Part shown: one piece after another, positions 36,767 through 44,141 of the stretch | How the letters are laid out: each line of letters opens with the position of its first letter | How positions within the stretch are numbered: position 1 is the first letter of the stretch | Origin: Aquimarina megaterium XH134 | Lineage (GTDB): Bacteria > Bacteroidota > Bacteroidia > Flavobacteriales > Flavobacteriaceae | Length of the DNA stretch: 64,000 bases | NCBI RefSeq assembly: GCF_000520975.1 | Contig: NZ_JACB01000043.1 | Span: forward strand, 1 to 64,000 | Reading direction: 5' to 3' | Program-made: the position numbers and the translations under genes | Notes under the pieces: model-generated | What the model was told of the DNA's origin: nothing | The model's database searches: none | The model's input: only the letters and a program-made list of their open reading frames with translations

Positions 36767-37709
36767 TATAGGTATAGTTTTTAGCAGTTTGTTTCTGTTG
36801 ATAGCGTGCGATGATGTCCTCGAAGAAGATATTACAGATGATTTGGTAACAACGGTAGCGCCAAAAGATAAAAGTAGTCTCGATGGTAATTCGGTTCAGT
36901 TTAGATGGGACGAATTAGCAGATGCAGACGATTATAGAATACAGGTAGTAGAAGAGGCTACACAAAGAAGTGTGTTGGATTCATTAGTTAAGGGGAATAA
37001 CTTTACATATGGGCTTAATCCTGGTGAATATAGCTGGAGGATACGAGGAGAAAATTTTGCGTATACCACAGCCTATAGTTTTCCTATTTCTTTTACTCTT
37101 TCTGTATCAGACGACTTAACAAACCAAACTGTATTTTTAACGTCACCATCAGAGAATTTTTATACGAATAAAGATGCTTTAATATTAACCTGGGATAGAA
37201 TTCAGTCAGCGACTTCATATACTGTAGTTGTTGATAAGACCATTCAAGGAAATACAGCTACCGAAATCCAGACTCCTGATTTAACTAATAATAATTTTAC
37301 ACTTAATTCTACGGTCTTGAGTGAAGATGCGATATATACCTGGAAAGTAAAAGCTGTAAATGATAATAGTGAAACCAAATTCTCAACGAGAAAGATTTTT
37401 CTAGATACCCAGGCACCTAATCAACCCACATTGGCATCACCTAATAACGATGCAAAAGGATCATCGCCTATTACGTTTACCTGGAATATACCTAGTGATA
37501 CCGGAGAAATACAATCTACATTGTCTAGCGTTATAGAAGTAGCAACAGATAGTGGTTTTGCAACCATAATTGAGACTGTCCCAACTAGTTCGAACTCTCA
37601 GGAAATAACATTTTCTAATTTAGGAGATTACTATTGGAGAGTGAGAATCTTAGATCAAGCCGGGAATAAAAGTATTTATAGCGAAGTTAGAAAAATAACG
37701 GTTGAGTAA
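36750..37709 (+). CDS. Lipoprotein with Fn3-like repeats inside the secretion operon
   Basis: Its lipobox is LLIAC with Cys20. The mature part is mainly three Fn3-like beta-sandwich repeats of about 90 residues, each with an aromatic strand pattern (VQFRWDELADADDYRIQV, LILTWDRIQSATSYTVVV, ITFTWNIPSDTG). It sits between the GspM-like and GspC-like genes. Lipoproteins with Fn3 folds are common in Bacteroidota, but one within this operon suggests a structural or pilotin-like role at the outer membrane (inference). Confidence 0.75.
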   Translation: MKKIVNIGIVFSSLFLLIACDDVLEEDITDDLVTTVAPKDKSSLDGNSVQFRWDELADADDYRIQVVEEATQRSVLDSLVKGNNFTYGLNPGEYSWRIRGENFAYTTAYSFPISFTLSVSDDLTNQTVFLTSPSENFYTNKDALILTWDRIQSATSYTVVVDKTIQGNTATEIQTPDLTNNNFTLNSTVLSEDAIYTWKVKAVNDNSETKFSTRKIFLDTQAPNQPTLASPNNDAKGSSPITFTWNIPSDTGEIQSTLSSVIEVATDSGFATIIETVPTSSNSQEITFSNLGDYYWRVRILDQAGNKSIYSEVRKITVE

Positions 37710-37741
37710 ATAAAACCTAATGAATTGTAATTTTTAGGCTA

Positions 37742-38254
37742 GTGAATAAGAAGATTTTAAATAGCGTTCTGATTTTTTTTATGCTTGTCATCTGGGCAAT
37801 TGTTTTTAATAAAATTTTTAATTTTTTTGGAAACAATGTAGAAGAGAGCAACGTATCGGTTAATCCAATTACTATTGTGGATCCCAGAATGAATTTTTCG
37901 AAAGATACTTTTGATCTTAGAAAAGTTGAAAGAGATCCATTCTTAGGAAAATATGTTGTTTCTAGAGGACAAAAGCGTAAAACAAATACGAAACTAGTAT
38001 CGAATAACAAGTCTAAGAAAACAAATGTAACTCCTAAAAATAGTGTTAAGAAACCATGGCCTAAATTAAGTTATCATGGTTATGTAAAAGGATCTAAAAG
38101 TACTTCAGAACTAATCTTAATTAGAATGAATAATAAATTTTATAAGATTAGAGAAGGGGATATGCTAGAAGATATTTCTGTAAAAAGGATATTTAGAGAT
38201 TCTATAATTATAAAAAGAAGTAGAGAGAGTAAAACTGTACTAAAAAGTAAATAA
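37742..38254 (+). CDS. GspC/PilP-like protein
   Basis: The 170-residue product starts at GTG. An N-terminal membrane helix (about 7-27) is followed by a linker with RDPFLGKYVV, typical of GspC/PilP, then a basic Lys-rich stretch (about 80-108) and a small beta domain (LSYHGYVKGSKSTSELILI, KFYKIREGDMLEDISVKRIF), similar to the HR domain of GspC. GspC/PilP links the inner-membrane complex to the secretin. It is the last gene of the operon. Confidence 0.8.
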   Translation: MNKKILNSVLIFFMLVIWAIVFNKIFNFFGNNVEESNVSVNPITIVDPRMNFSKDTFDLRKVERDPFLGKYVVSRGQKRKTNTKLVSNNKSKKTNVTPKNSVKKPWPKLSYHGYVKGSKSTSELILIRMNNKFYKIREGDMLEDISVKRIFRDSIIIKRSRESKTVLKSK

Positions 38255-38258
38255 TAAA

Positions 38259-38285
38259 CTGGGTATAAAATTAAATTATACCCAG
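38259..38285 (+). terminator. Hairpin at the end of the secretion operon
   Basis: The perfect 10-bp arms CTGGGTATAA (38259-38268) and TTATACCCAG (38276-38285) have a 7-nt loop and lie 5 bp after the GspC-like stop. No long U-tract follows, so it is a moderate terminator or an mRNA end stabiliser. Confidence 0.6.
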
Positions 38286-38453
38286 AATACTTTCCGTAAT
38301 TTATAAAATATACCACTTCATCACCTTGCTCTATATATCCTAAAAAGAATATTCTTAAACTCTTTAAAAAAAACTTCTATCGATTTTAATGATTAATATA
38401 CTGTTGAGGTGTTATCTTTTGATTAAAATTTCGACGTACTATATACCAATCAA

Positions 38454-39515
38454 GTGATTATTGTGTTTATAGAATTTACACCAGAAATAAATAAAGTATA
38501 CTTTATAGATCAATATACTTTTTTCCAGATTTTATCTGGTAGTGGTAGTATTCAGGTTGATTTTAAAAATTACTTCGATTGGAAAAACAAAGCCATTTAT
38601 CTCGAAAAAGGACAGTATATAAAATTTCTTTCAGATAACTTCCTGATCAGAAAAATAGAATTTCCTGATGAATCGGTTATTAGAAATAAAGAATTTAGAG
38701 TATTATTTAAGCATCTTATTTCTCTTGGGTATATTAATTTTGATGAATCCAATGATTTTCATAAAATAACAAACCAAATAGCACATGATATAGAAGTAGA
38801 TCGTATCATAGATGCTTCTGCAGAACAATGGTATTACCAAAATCCATTTCAGGCAAATAAGGAAGAGTACCGTGTTATTTTTGATACAAAGGATATCATT
38901 GATATGCAATATTCTAGTAATATTAACAATAGAGAACTCACCGCTTTGATTGATAAAAATGGATATAATATTCAGTCTCTAATTAAAAACAAAATAGGAA
39001 TTTCTCTAAAATCTCTGTTATCTGGTAAAAAACTATTAGAAAGTAAAAAGGAGATTGCTTTTACCGATAAAAGTATTAAGGAAATATCTTATGATTTGGG
39101 ATACAATGATCCGGCGTATTTTACCAGAGTTTTTAAAAATAATGTGGGTAGAAATCCGTTAGAATTTAGAGAAGATTTTGACTATCAAAATAGAGATCTT
39201 TTCTCTCAGAATATCCTCGAACTTCTTCAGCAATATCATACCAAAGAAAGAACACTTGACTTTTATGCTTCAAAAATGAATCTTTCTCCAAAAGTACTAT
39301 CCCGAAAAGTGAAAGATAAAATGCAAACTTCTCTGGGGAAACTTATTAGATCTGAGATGATTAATACATCAAAGTCTCTTTTGATTAAAAACCTTACAAT
39401 TAAAGAGATTTCGATAGAATTAGGTTTTGAAGAGCCTAACCATTTCTCGAACTTTTTTAAGCATTATACAGGGGAATCCCCATCGCATTTCAAGAATAAA
39501 AAGTACAAGAACTAG
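38454..39515 (+). CDS. Transcription regulator with two AraC-type HTH domains
   Basis: The 353-residue protein has a poorly conserved N-terminal sensory part (about 1-140) and then two AraC HTH_18 modules. The first is about 160-245 (SIKEISYDLGYNDPAYFTRVF) and the second about 255-353 (TIKEISIELGFEEPNHFSNFF). Most AraC regulators carry one such module. The start is uncertain: GTG at 38454 is used, and 38463 is another GTG in frame. It lies 92 bp ahead of the SnoaL-like/SPW-like/YHS gene trio on the same strand, which it may control. Confidence 0.8.
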   Translation: MIIVFIEFTPEINKVYFIDQYTFFQILSGSGSIQVDFKNYFDWKNKAIYLEKGQYIKFLSDNFLIRKIEFPDESVIRNKEFRVLFKHLISLGYINFDESNDFHKITNQIAHDIEVDRIIDASAEQWYYQNPFQANKEEYRVIFDTKDIIDMQYSSNINNRELTALIDKNGYNIQSLIKNKIGISLKSLLSGKKLLESKKEIAFTDKSIKEISYDLGYNDPAYFTRVFKNNVGRNPLEFREDFDYQNRDLFSQNILELLQQYHTKERTLDFYASKMNLSPKVLSRKVKDKMQTSLGKLIRSEMINTSKSLLIKNLTIKEISIELGFEEPNHFSNFFKHYTGESPSHFKNKKYKN

Positions 39516-39555
39516 TGCCTTTTTTGTAGCCCTCTTTCCTCGACATATCCAGAAA

Positions 39556-39584
39556 TTTGTAGTGTAATTACAAAACAATATTTG
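39556..39584 (+). promoter_or_regulatory. Candidate promoter/operator of the SnoaL-like gene
   Basis: An interrupted palindrome TTTGTA-N7-TACAAA (39556-39574) overlaps a TTG (39557-39559) spaced 17 nt from AATATTTG (39577-39584), one base off the TANNTTTG -7 element. This would fit a regulated flavobacterial promoter for the next genes, perhaps the target of the tandem-HTH regulator. Confidence 0.4.
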
Positions 39585-39607
39585 TTTAATCATTTAAAAA
39601 TAAAACA

Positions 39608-39958
39608 ATGGATATTAAAGAATTAGCTACAGAAATGGATAGTATTGTTACACAAGGAGCAATAGTAGATGCAGTAAAACAATTTTTTGCTGAGGATGCG
39701 ACAACCTCTGATTATAATAACATTACTACCAAAAATAAAGCGCAAATGGTAGAAAAGATGGAAGGTTTTGCCAATTCTATTAAAAAAGTAAATGATATTA
39801 CTCATCACCATACGATAGTAGATGGTAATGTTTCGGCTTCAGAATTTACATTTGATTTCGAGATGACCGATAATAGTACAATTTATTGGCATGAAATTAT
39901 AAGACGAATATGGAACAATGACGGACTGGTTATACAAGAAGAATATTTTAACGCTTAA
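39608..39958 (+). CDS. SnoaL/NTF2-like small protein
   Basis: The 116-residue protein has a fold pattern of SnoaL-like (NTF2) proteins: an N-terminal helix with AVKQFFAEDATTSDYNN, the turn around KNKAQMVEKM, and alternating strands ending in IIRRIWNNDGLVIQEEYFN. Family members include isomerases, hydrolases and small ligand-binding proteins. I cannot see a substrate. It has a cytoplasmic look and leads a trio with the next two genes (9-bp gap). Confidence 0.75.
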   Translation: MDIKELATEMDSIVTQGAIVDAVKQFFAEDATTSDYNNITTKNKAQMVEKMEGFANSIKKVNDITHHHTIVDGNVSASEFTFDFEMTDNSTIYWHEIIRRIWNNDGLVIQEEYFNA

Positions 39959-39967
39959 AATCAAAAC

Positions 39968-40318
39968 ATGAAATTAAGAATTATCACTCCCACATTGCAT
40001 GGTGTGGCTGATTATTCGGCAGCAGTAGGCCTTATAATATTGCCAACGTTATTAAACCTAGGGAACTCTTCGGGAATAGCATTTTGGTTTTCGATTATAA
40101 CTGGGCTTGCAGTAATTATAGTTAGTGTACTTACAAATTACAAATTAGGGATTGTAAGAGCAATTCCATATCAGGGACATCTAGCGATAGATCTTTTGGT
40201 AGCGATCACATTTATGATACTTCCCTTTTTGTTTGATCTAAAAGGAATTGACGGGTATTACTATTGGATAAATGCCGCTGTAATTTTTCTGGTCGTCTCT
40301 CTAAGTGAAAGTAAATAA
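39968..40318 (+). CDS. Four-helix membrane protein, SPW-repeat-like
   Basis: The 116-residue protein has four hydrophobic helices. Its repeated pattern of His near the start of each half (TLHGVADYSAAVGLIILP and YQGHLAIDLLVAITFMILP) resembles SPW-repeat membrane proteins. Function is unknown. The 9-bp gap from the SnoaL-like gene and the short distance to the YHS gene make a small operon likely. Confidence 0.7.
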   Translation: MKLRIITPTLHGVADYSAAVGLIILPTLLNLGNSSGIAFWFSIITGLAVIIVSVLTNYKLGIVRAIPYQGHLAIDLLVAITFMILPFLFDLKGIDGYYYWINAAVIFLVVSLSESK

Positions 40319-40337
40319 CAATTTTAAAATTATACAT

Positions 40338-40814
40338 ATGAAAACTTTAAAAAATATAAAAATAGTACTAGTAGTAATGATAATGACAACCATGACTACT
40401 ATTGCGCAGGATAAGAAAGGAAATAATATTGATAACAGCAATATAGCGCTACAGGGATATAGTCCTGTATCTTATCTGGATCTCGGTATTGCACAACGAG
40501 GAAACAAAGAATATAAATCTGAACATGAGAAGGTTGTGTACTATTTTACTTCTAAAGAACAGAAGTCTAAATTTGATAAGAACCCTAAACAATACTTACC
40601 ACAATATGGAGGATTCTGTGCTTTTGGTGTATATGCTGGTGCTAAATTTAGACCTGATCCGAATAAGTTTGTAGTAAAAGATGGGAAGTACTTTTTGTTT
40701 TTGTATAATATAGAGTTAGATGCACAACAATTATGGCTTGCAGAAAACAATCACAAAAAATTAGTGGCAAAGGCTAATAGTAATTGGGAGAAACTTCGTA
40801 ATACGTATAATTAA
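40338..40814 (+). CDS. Secreted YHS-domain protein
   Basis: I place the start at ATG 40338 (MKTLKNIKIV), not the GTG at 40305, because the basic residues and a signal peptide (cut near IAQ) follow it. The mature part has a YHS-like pattern: ALQGYSPVSYLDLG, then VVYYFTSKEQKSKFDKNPKQ, then YGGFCAFGVYAG. YHS domains often bind metal, usually copper. It probably acts in the periplasm or outer membrane and ends the trio with the SnoaL-like and SPW-like genes. Confidence 0.85.
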   Translation: MKTLKNIKIVLVVMIMTTMTTIAQDKKGNNIDNSNIALQGYSPVSYLDLGIAQRGNKEYKSEHEKVVYYFTSKEQKSKFDKNPKQYLPQYGGFCAFGVYAGAKFRPDPNKFVVKDGKYFLFLYNIELDAQQLWLAENNHKKLVAKANSNWEKLRNTYN

Positions 40815-40878
40815 AGGTTTTGATACTTTTCTTTAGTCTAGTAGAAAAGTTCTAACCGGTGTTTAGTTTTTCTTTTGT

Positions 40879-40935
40879 AGAGCACCTTAGCTCATTGGTT
40901 AGGGTGTTCTTTGATGAATAGGATAAAGGATGAAA
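40879..40935 (+). other. tRNA-like fragment or weak hairpin terminator
   Basis: The bases TTAGCTCATTGGTTAG (about 40887-40902) match a tRNA D-arm and loop. The flanks AGAGCACC and GGTGTTCT form an 8-bp stem with one G-U pair. A complete anticodon and T-arm are not visible, so this is at best a decayed half-tRNA. It may simply be a terminator-like hairpin for the YHS operon. Confidence 0.3.
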
Positions 40936-41010
40936 CAAATCTTAAATAAGTTAAGTAAAACCATATTATTTTATAATTTACTAATCAGTTTATAAAACGC
41001 AGTATCTATT

Positions 41011-41583
41011 ATGCAAAAATTATTGTCTTTGATTTCAAAATGTAGTGAGTGTGCAGCGCAATTAGAACTAGGACCAAGACCAATAGTTTCGGCACATGCG
41101 CATAGTAGAATAGTAATCATAGGGCAAGCTCCCGGAAGTATCGTTCATAAATCGGGAATTCCATGGGATGATAAGAGCGGGCAAAATTTAAGAGCCTGGA
41201 TGGGGATAGATGATGAAACGTTCTATAATCCCAAAAAAATAGCACTTGTACCCATGGGGTTTTGTTACCCGGGAAAAGGGAAATCCGGAGATCTCCCCCC
41301 TATAAAAAAATGTGCTCCCTTGTGGCATCAAAAACTATTGACCAAAATAGAAAATGTAGAACTTGTTTTACTCATTGGGAAATATGCTCAAGAGTATTAT
41401 TTGGGTGATCGATTAAAAAGAACGTTAACAGATACAGTAAAGAATTATAAAGAATATTTGCCAGATTATTTTGTGTTGCCACATCCTTCGCCAAGAAATA
41501 ATATTTGGCAAGCAAAAAATGAATGGTATAAAAAAGAGGTTATACCACAGCTACAACTACAAGTTCGCTCAATACTTAAATAA
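41011..41583 (+). CDS. Uracil-DNA glycosylase family protein
   Basis: The 190-residue protein has the UDG-superfamily motifs IIGQAPG (about 32-38) and LPHPSPRN (about 156-163), and the family-specific core MGFCYPG. It also has a Cys pair near the start (SKCSECA) that could bind an iron-sulfur cluster or zinc. These proteins remove uracil from DNA or are uncharacterised relatives. I cannot assign the substrate. It is a single gene between two non-related units. Confidence 0.85.
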   Translation: MQKLLSLISKCSECAAQLELGPRPIVSAHAHSRIVIIGQAPGSIVHKSGIPWDDKSGQNLRAWMGIDDETFYNPKKIALVPMGFCYPGKGKSGDLPPIKKCAPLWHQKLLTKIENVELVLLIGKYAQEYYLGDRLKRTLTDTVKNYKEYLPDYFVLPHPSPRNNIWQAKNEWYKKEVIPQLQLQVRSILK

Positions 41584-41637
41584 TTCATATAAGAGCTCTG
41601 ATCTTGTCTATTAATCCTCTATTCTTAAACAGTGTCT

Positions 41638-42654
41638 TTAAAATGTAATTGCAATTTTCCCTATGGTTTTGCCTGATTCTAATTTTTGATGAGCTTCTTT
41701 AAAGTTCTCAGTAGTAAAACCATTAAGGGTACTATTGAGTGTTGATTTAATTTTATTGTTATCAAGCAATGCAGCTATTTTGTTTAAGATATGATGTTGT
41801 TCAATCATATCTTCTGTCTGATACATAGATCGTGTATACATTAACTCATAGGATAGGGTGATGCTCTTAGATTTAAAAGATCCTATATTGATTTGGTTAT
41901 CGGGAGATTCTGCTATCGTGCATATATGCCCTTGTGGATCAATTAACTCGATTATGTTTTCCCAATGATCAGAAGTTCCCGAAAAATTTAGAATGTAGTT
42001 TACTGTGTTGATCCCTAAAGCATGTACTTCTTCAATAAGATTATGATGATTTACAACATGATCTGCTCCCATATTCTGGCACCATAAACGACTTTCGACA
42101 CGAGAAGCAGTAGCTATAACGGTTAAATCGGTTAGTTTTTTGGCTAATTGAGTTGCAATAGAGCCAACACCACCTGCACCACTAATAATTAGTATCGTTT
42201 TTCCTTCCCCTTCTCCTTGGGTTAACTTAAGTCTGTCAAACAACGTCTCCCATGCGGTTAACGAAGTTAAAGGCATCACAGCAGCTTCGGCATCAGAAAT
42301 AGTATTCGGTTTTTTACCTACTATGCGCTCATCCACTAATTGATATTCGGCATTAGATCCGGGACGTGTAATATCTCCTGCATAAAACACTTCGTCTCCC
42401 GTTTTAAATAAGGTTACTTTGTCACCTACAGCTTCAACGATACCTACAGCATCCCAACCTAATATTTTTGGAGAATCTAATTCTTGATTTAGCGCACTTT
42501 TTTGGCGAACTTTATAATCCACAGGATTCATACCTACTACCTTGATTTTTATTAATAAATCATGTCCTTTTGGTACAGGCCGATCTGTTTCGAACTGAAT
42601 TAAACTATTTTCTTCACTTATGGGTAATGATGTTTTGATTCCTATTGCTTTCAT
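41638..42654 (-). CDS. Zinc-type alcohol dehydrogenase family protein (quinone oxidoreductase-like)
   Basis: The 338-residue protein has the MDR fold. The N-terminal GroES-like part holds GMNPVDYKVRQ and ILGWDAVGIVEAVGDKV. Then come GDITRPGSNAEYQLVDERIV and the Rossmann motif GAGGVGSIATQLAKKL. It resembles the TIGR02817 family of MDR enzymes, which often lack the catalytic zinc Cys/His ligands, as this one seems to. It should be an NAD(P)H-dependent oxidoreductase of unknown substrate. It is divergent from an AraC regulator. Confidence 0.85.
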   Translation of the reverse strand: MKAIGIKTSLPISEENSLIQFETDRPVPKGHDLLIKIKVVGMNPVDYKVRQKSALNQELDSPKILGWDAVGIVEAVGDKVTLFKTGDEVFYAGDITRPGSNAEYQLVDERIVGKKPNTISDAEAAVMPLTSLTAWETLFDRLKLTQGEGEGKTILIISGAGGVGSIATQLAKKLTDLTVIATASRVESRLWCQNMGADHVVNHHNLIEEVHALGINTVNYILNFSGTSDHWENIIELIDPQGHICTIAESPDNQINIGSFKSKSITLSYELMYTRSMYQTEDMIEQHHILNKIAALLDNNKIKSTLNSTLNGFTTENFKEAHQKLESGKTIGKIAITF

Positions 42655-42679
42655 AAAAATATGTTTTAATAATTTAGAG

Positions 42680-42695
42680 CAAATTTATACCTTTG
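42680..42695. promoter_or_regulatory. Divergent -7 elements between the alcohol dehydrogenase and AraC genes
   Basis: On the plus strand TACCTTTG (42688-42695) and on the minus strand TAAATTTG (42687-42680) both match TANNTTTG. They are placed to drive the AraC gene and the dehydrogenase gene. No clear TTG -33 element was seen on either strand. Confidence 0.4.
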
Positions 42696-42748
42696 AGTAT
42701 GTTTTTTAATAGTATATATTTTCGTTTTAAATGTAAAAATGTGTAATT

Positions 42749-43585
42749 ATGAATAAAAAGAATTTATATGAACCTTTTTCGATTGCTTTTGAAACATTAG
42801 ATCAATCTCCGGTACATGAGCATAAAAACAGTTTTTTTGAATTGGTTTATATTTTATCGGGTACAGGAATTCAACGTGTAAATAAGAACGAATTTCAATA
42901 TCATCCCGGACATATGCTTTTATTAACCCCTACAGACATATCTTCTATAGAAATTAATACAACCACACAATTTTTCTTTTTGAGATTTAATGATATTTAT
43001 ATTAAATCAGGGAAAATAAGTGCTGATAATATTCAACGATTAGAATTTATTCTAAAAAATGCAAATCATCAACCGGGCTGTATTTTAAGAAACCTAACAG
43101 ACAAAACATTGGTCAAACCTATGGTCGAAGCTATGATACGCGAATATGTTAACCGGGATTTATATAACAAAGAAATTATACAGCAGTTGGTAAATACATT
43201 AATCGTTATTGTGGCGAGAAATATTGCAAAATACCTTCCTGATGAGGTAGATGCAGGAACAGAAGAAAAAGCGATGAATATATTACAATATATACAAGAG
43301 AATATATACGACCCTAGCAAATTGAGAACTGAAGAAATTTGTGATCGGTTTGGTATTTCTAAAACATACCTTGGTCGTTATTTTAAAAAACATACAAGAG
43401 AAACATTACAGCAATATATTACGAATTACAGAGTTCGATTAATAGAAAACAGGCTTCAATATAGTGATATGCGCATAACCGAAATTACTGATGAATTAGG
43501 ATTTACAGATGTTAGTCACCTTAATAAATTCTTTAAAAAGAATAAAGGAATTAGTCCCACAAAGTATAGGAAAGAATTTATATAG
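42749..43585 (+). CDS. AraC-family regulator with cupin-like sensor domain
   Basis: The 278-residue protein has an N-terminal cupin-like region (HEHKNSFFELVYILSGTGIQ, YHPGHMLLLTP) and a C-terminal AraC HTH (about 185-278: RTEEICDRFGISKTYLGRYF, MRITEITDELGFTDVSHLNKFF). The divergent alcohol dehydrogenase is the likely target, since regulator and target are adjacent and share an intergenic region. The inducing ligand is unknown. Confidence 0.88.
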   Translation: MNKKNLYEPFSIAFETLDQSPVHEHKNSFFELVYILSGTGIQRVNKNEFQYHPGHMLLLTPTDISSIEINTTTQFFFLRFNDIYIKSGKISADNIQRLEFILKNANHQPGCILRNLTDKTLVKPMVEAMIREYVNRDLYNKEIIQQLVNTLIVIVARNIAKYLPDEVDAGTEEKAMNILQYIQENIYDPSKLRTEEICDRFGISKTYLGRYFKKHTRETLQQYITNYRVRLIENRLQYSDMRITEITDELGFTDVSHLNKFFKKNKGISPTKYRKEFI

Positions 43586-43642
43586 GTTTGCAATTATTTT
43601 ACCACATAAAGCCTATATCATTTTTTCTGAAATGTATACAAA

Positions 43643-44140
43643 TTACAATTTCCGATAAAAAACATGAGCATCTACATACCCTTTTTCAAAATGTTTAAAA
43701 CCTCCGGGTATGGTTCCTATAATCTCAAAACCATTTGCCAACCATACTTTTATAGCAGCTGCATTGGTGCTAACGACCAGGTTAAACTGCATTGCATAAT
43801 ACCCTAGCTCTTTTGCAGCATCAATAGAATGAGCACAAAGCTGATGACCAAGACCCATTCCTCTTTTTTGACTGTCAACCATATATGAAGCATTAGCAAT
43901 ATGATTTCCATACCCAGGTTGATTGGGCTTTAAAATGTAAGCTCCTATGATTTCTTTTTCTAATTCTGCTACAAAACAATTATTGTTTAGATTGATCCAA
44001 CTGTTTTCGATATGCTCTCGAGAAAAACTATCGTCATATGGAAAATAGATTTTTTGATCTACTACTACTTTCCACAGACTCCAAATTGCTTCAAGATCTT
44101 TTTTATTTGCAGGTCGAATATGTATTTCAGGAGATTTCAT
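43643..44140 (-). CDS. GNAT-family N-acetyltransferase
   Basis: The 165-residue protein contains the GNAT acetyl-CoA-binding motif VDSQKRGMGLGHQLCAHSID (about 88-107) and the C-terminal NAAAIKVWLANGFEIIGTIP, which marks the family. Its substrate cannot be told from sequence. Its start is 1 bp from the homoserine dehydrogenase stop, so the two are likely co-transcribed. Confidence 0.88.
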   Translation of the reverse strand: MKSPEIHIRPANKKDLEAIWSLWKVVVDQKIYFPYDDSFSREHIENSWINLNNNCFVAELEKEIIGAYILKPNQPGYGNHIANASYMVDSQKRGMGLGHQLCAHSIDAAKELGYYAMQFNLVVSTNAAAIKVWLANGFEIIGTIPGGFKHFEKGYVDAHVFYRKL

Positions 44141-44141
44141 A

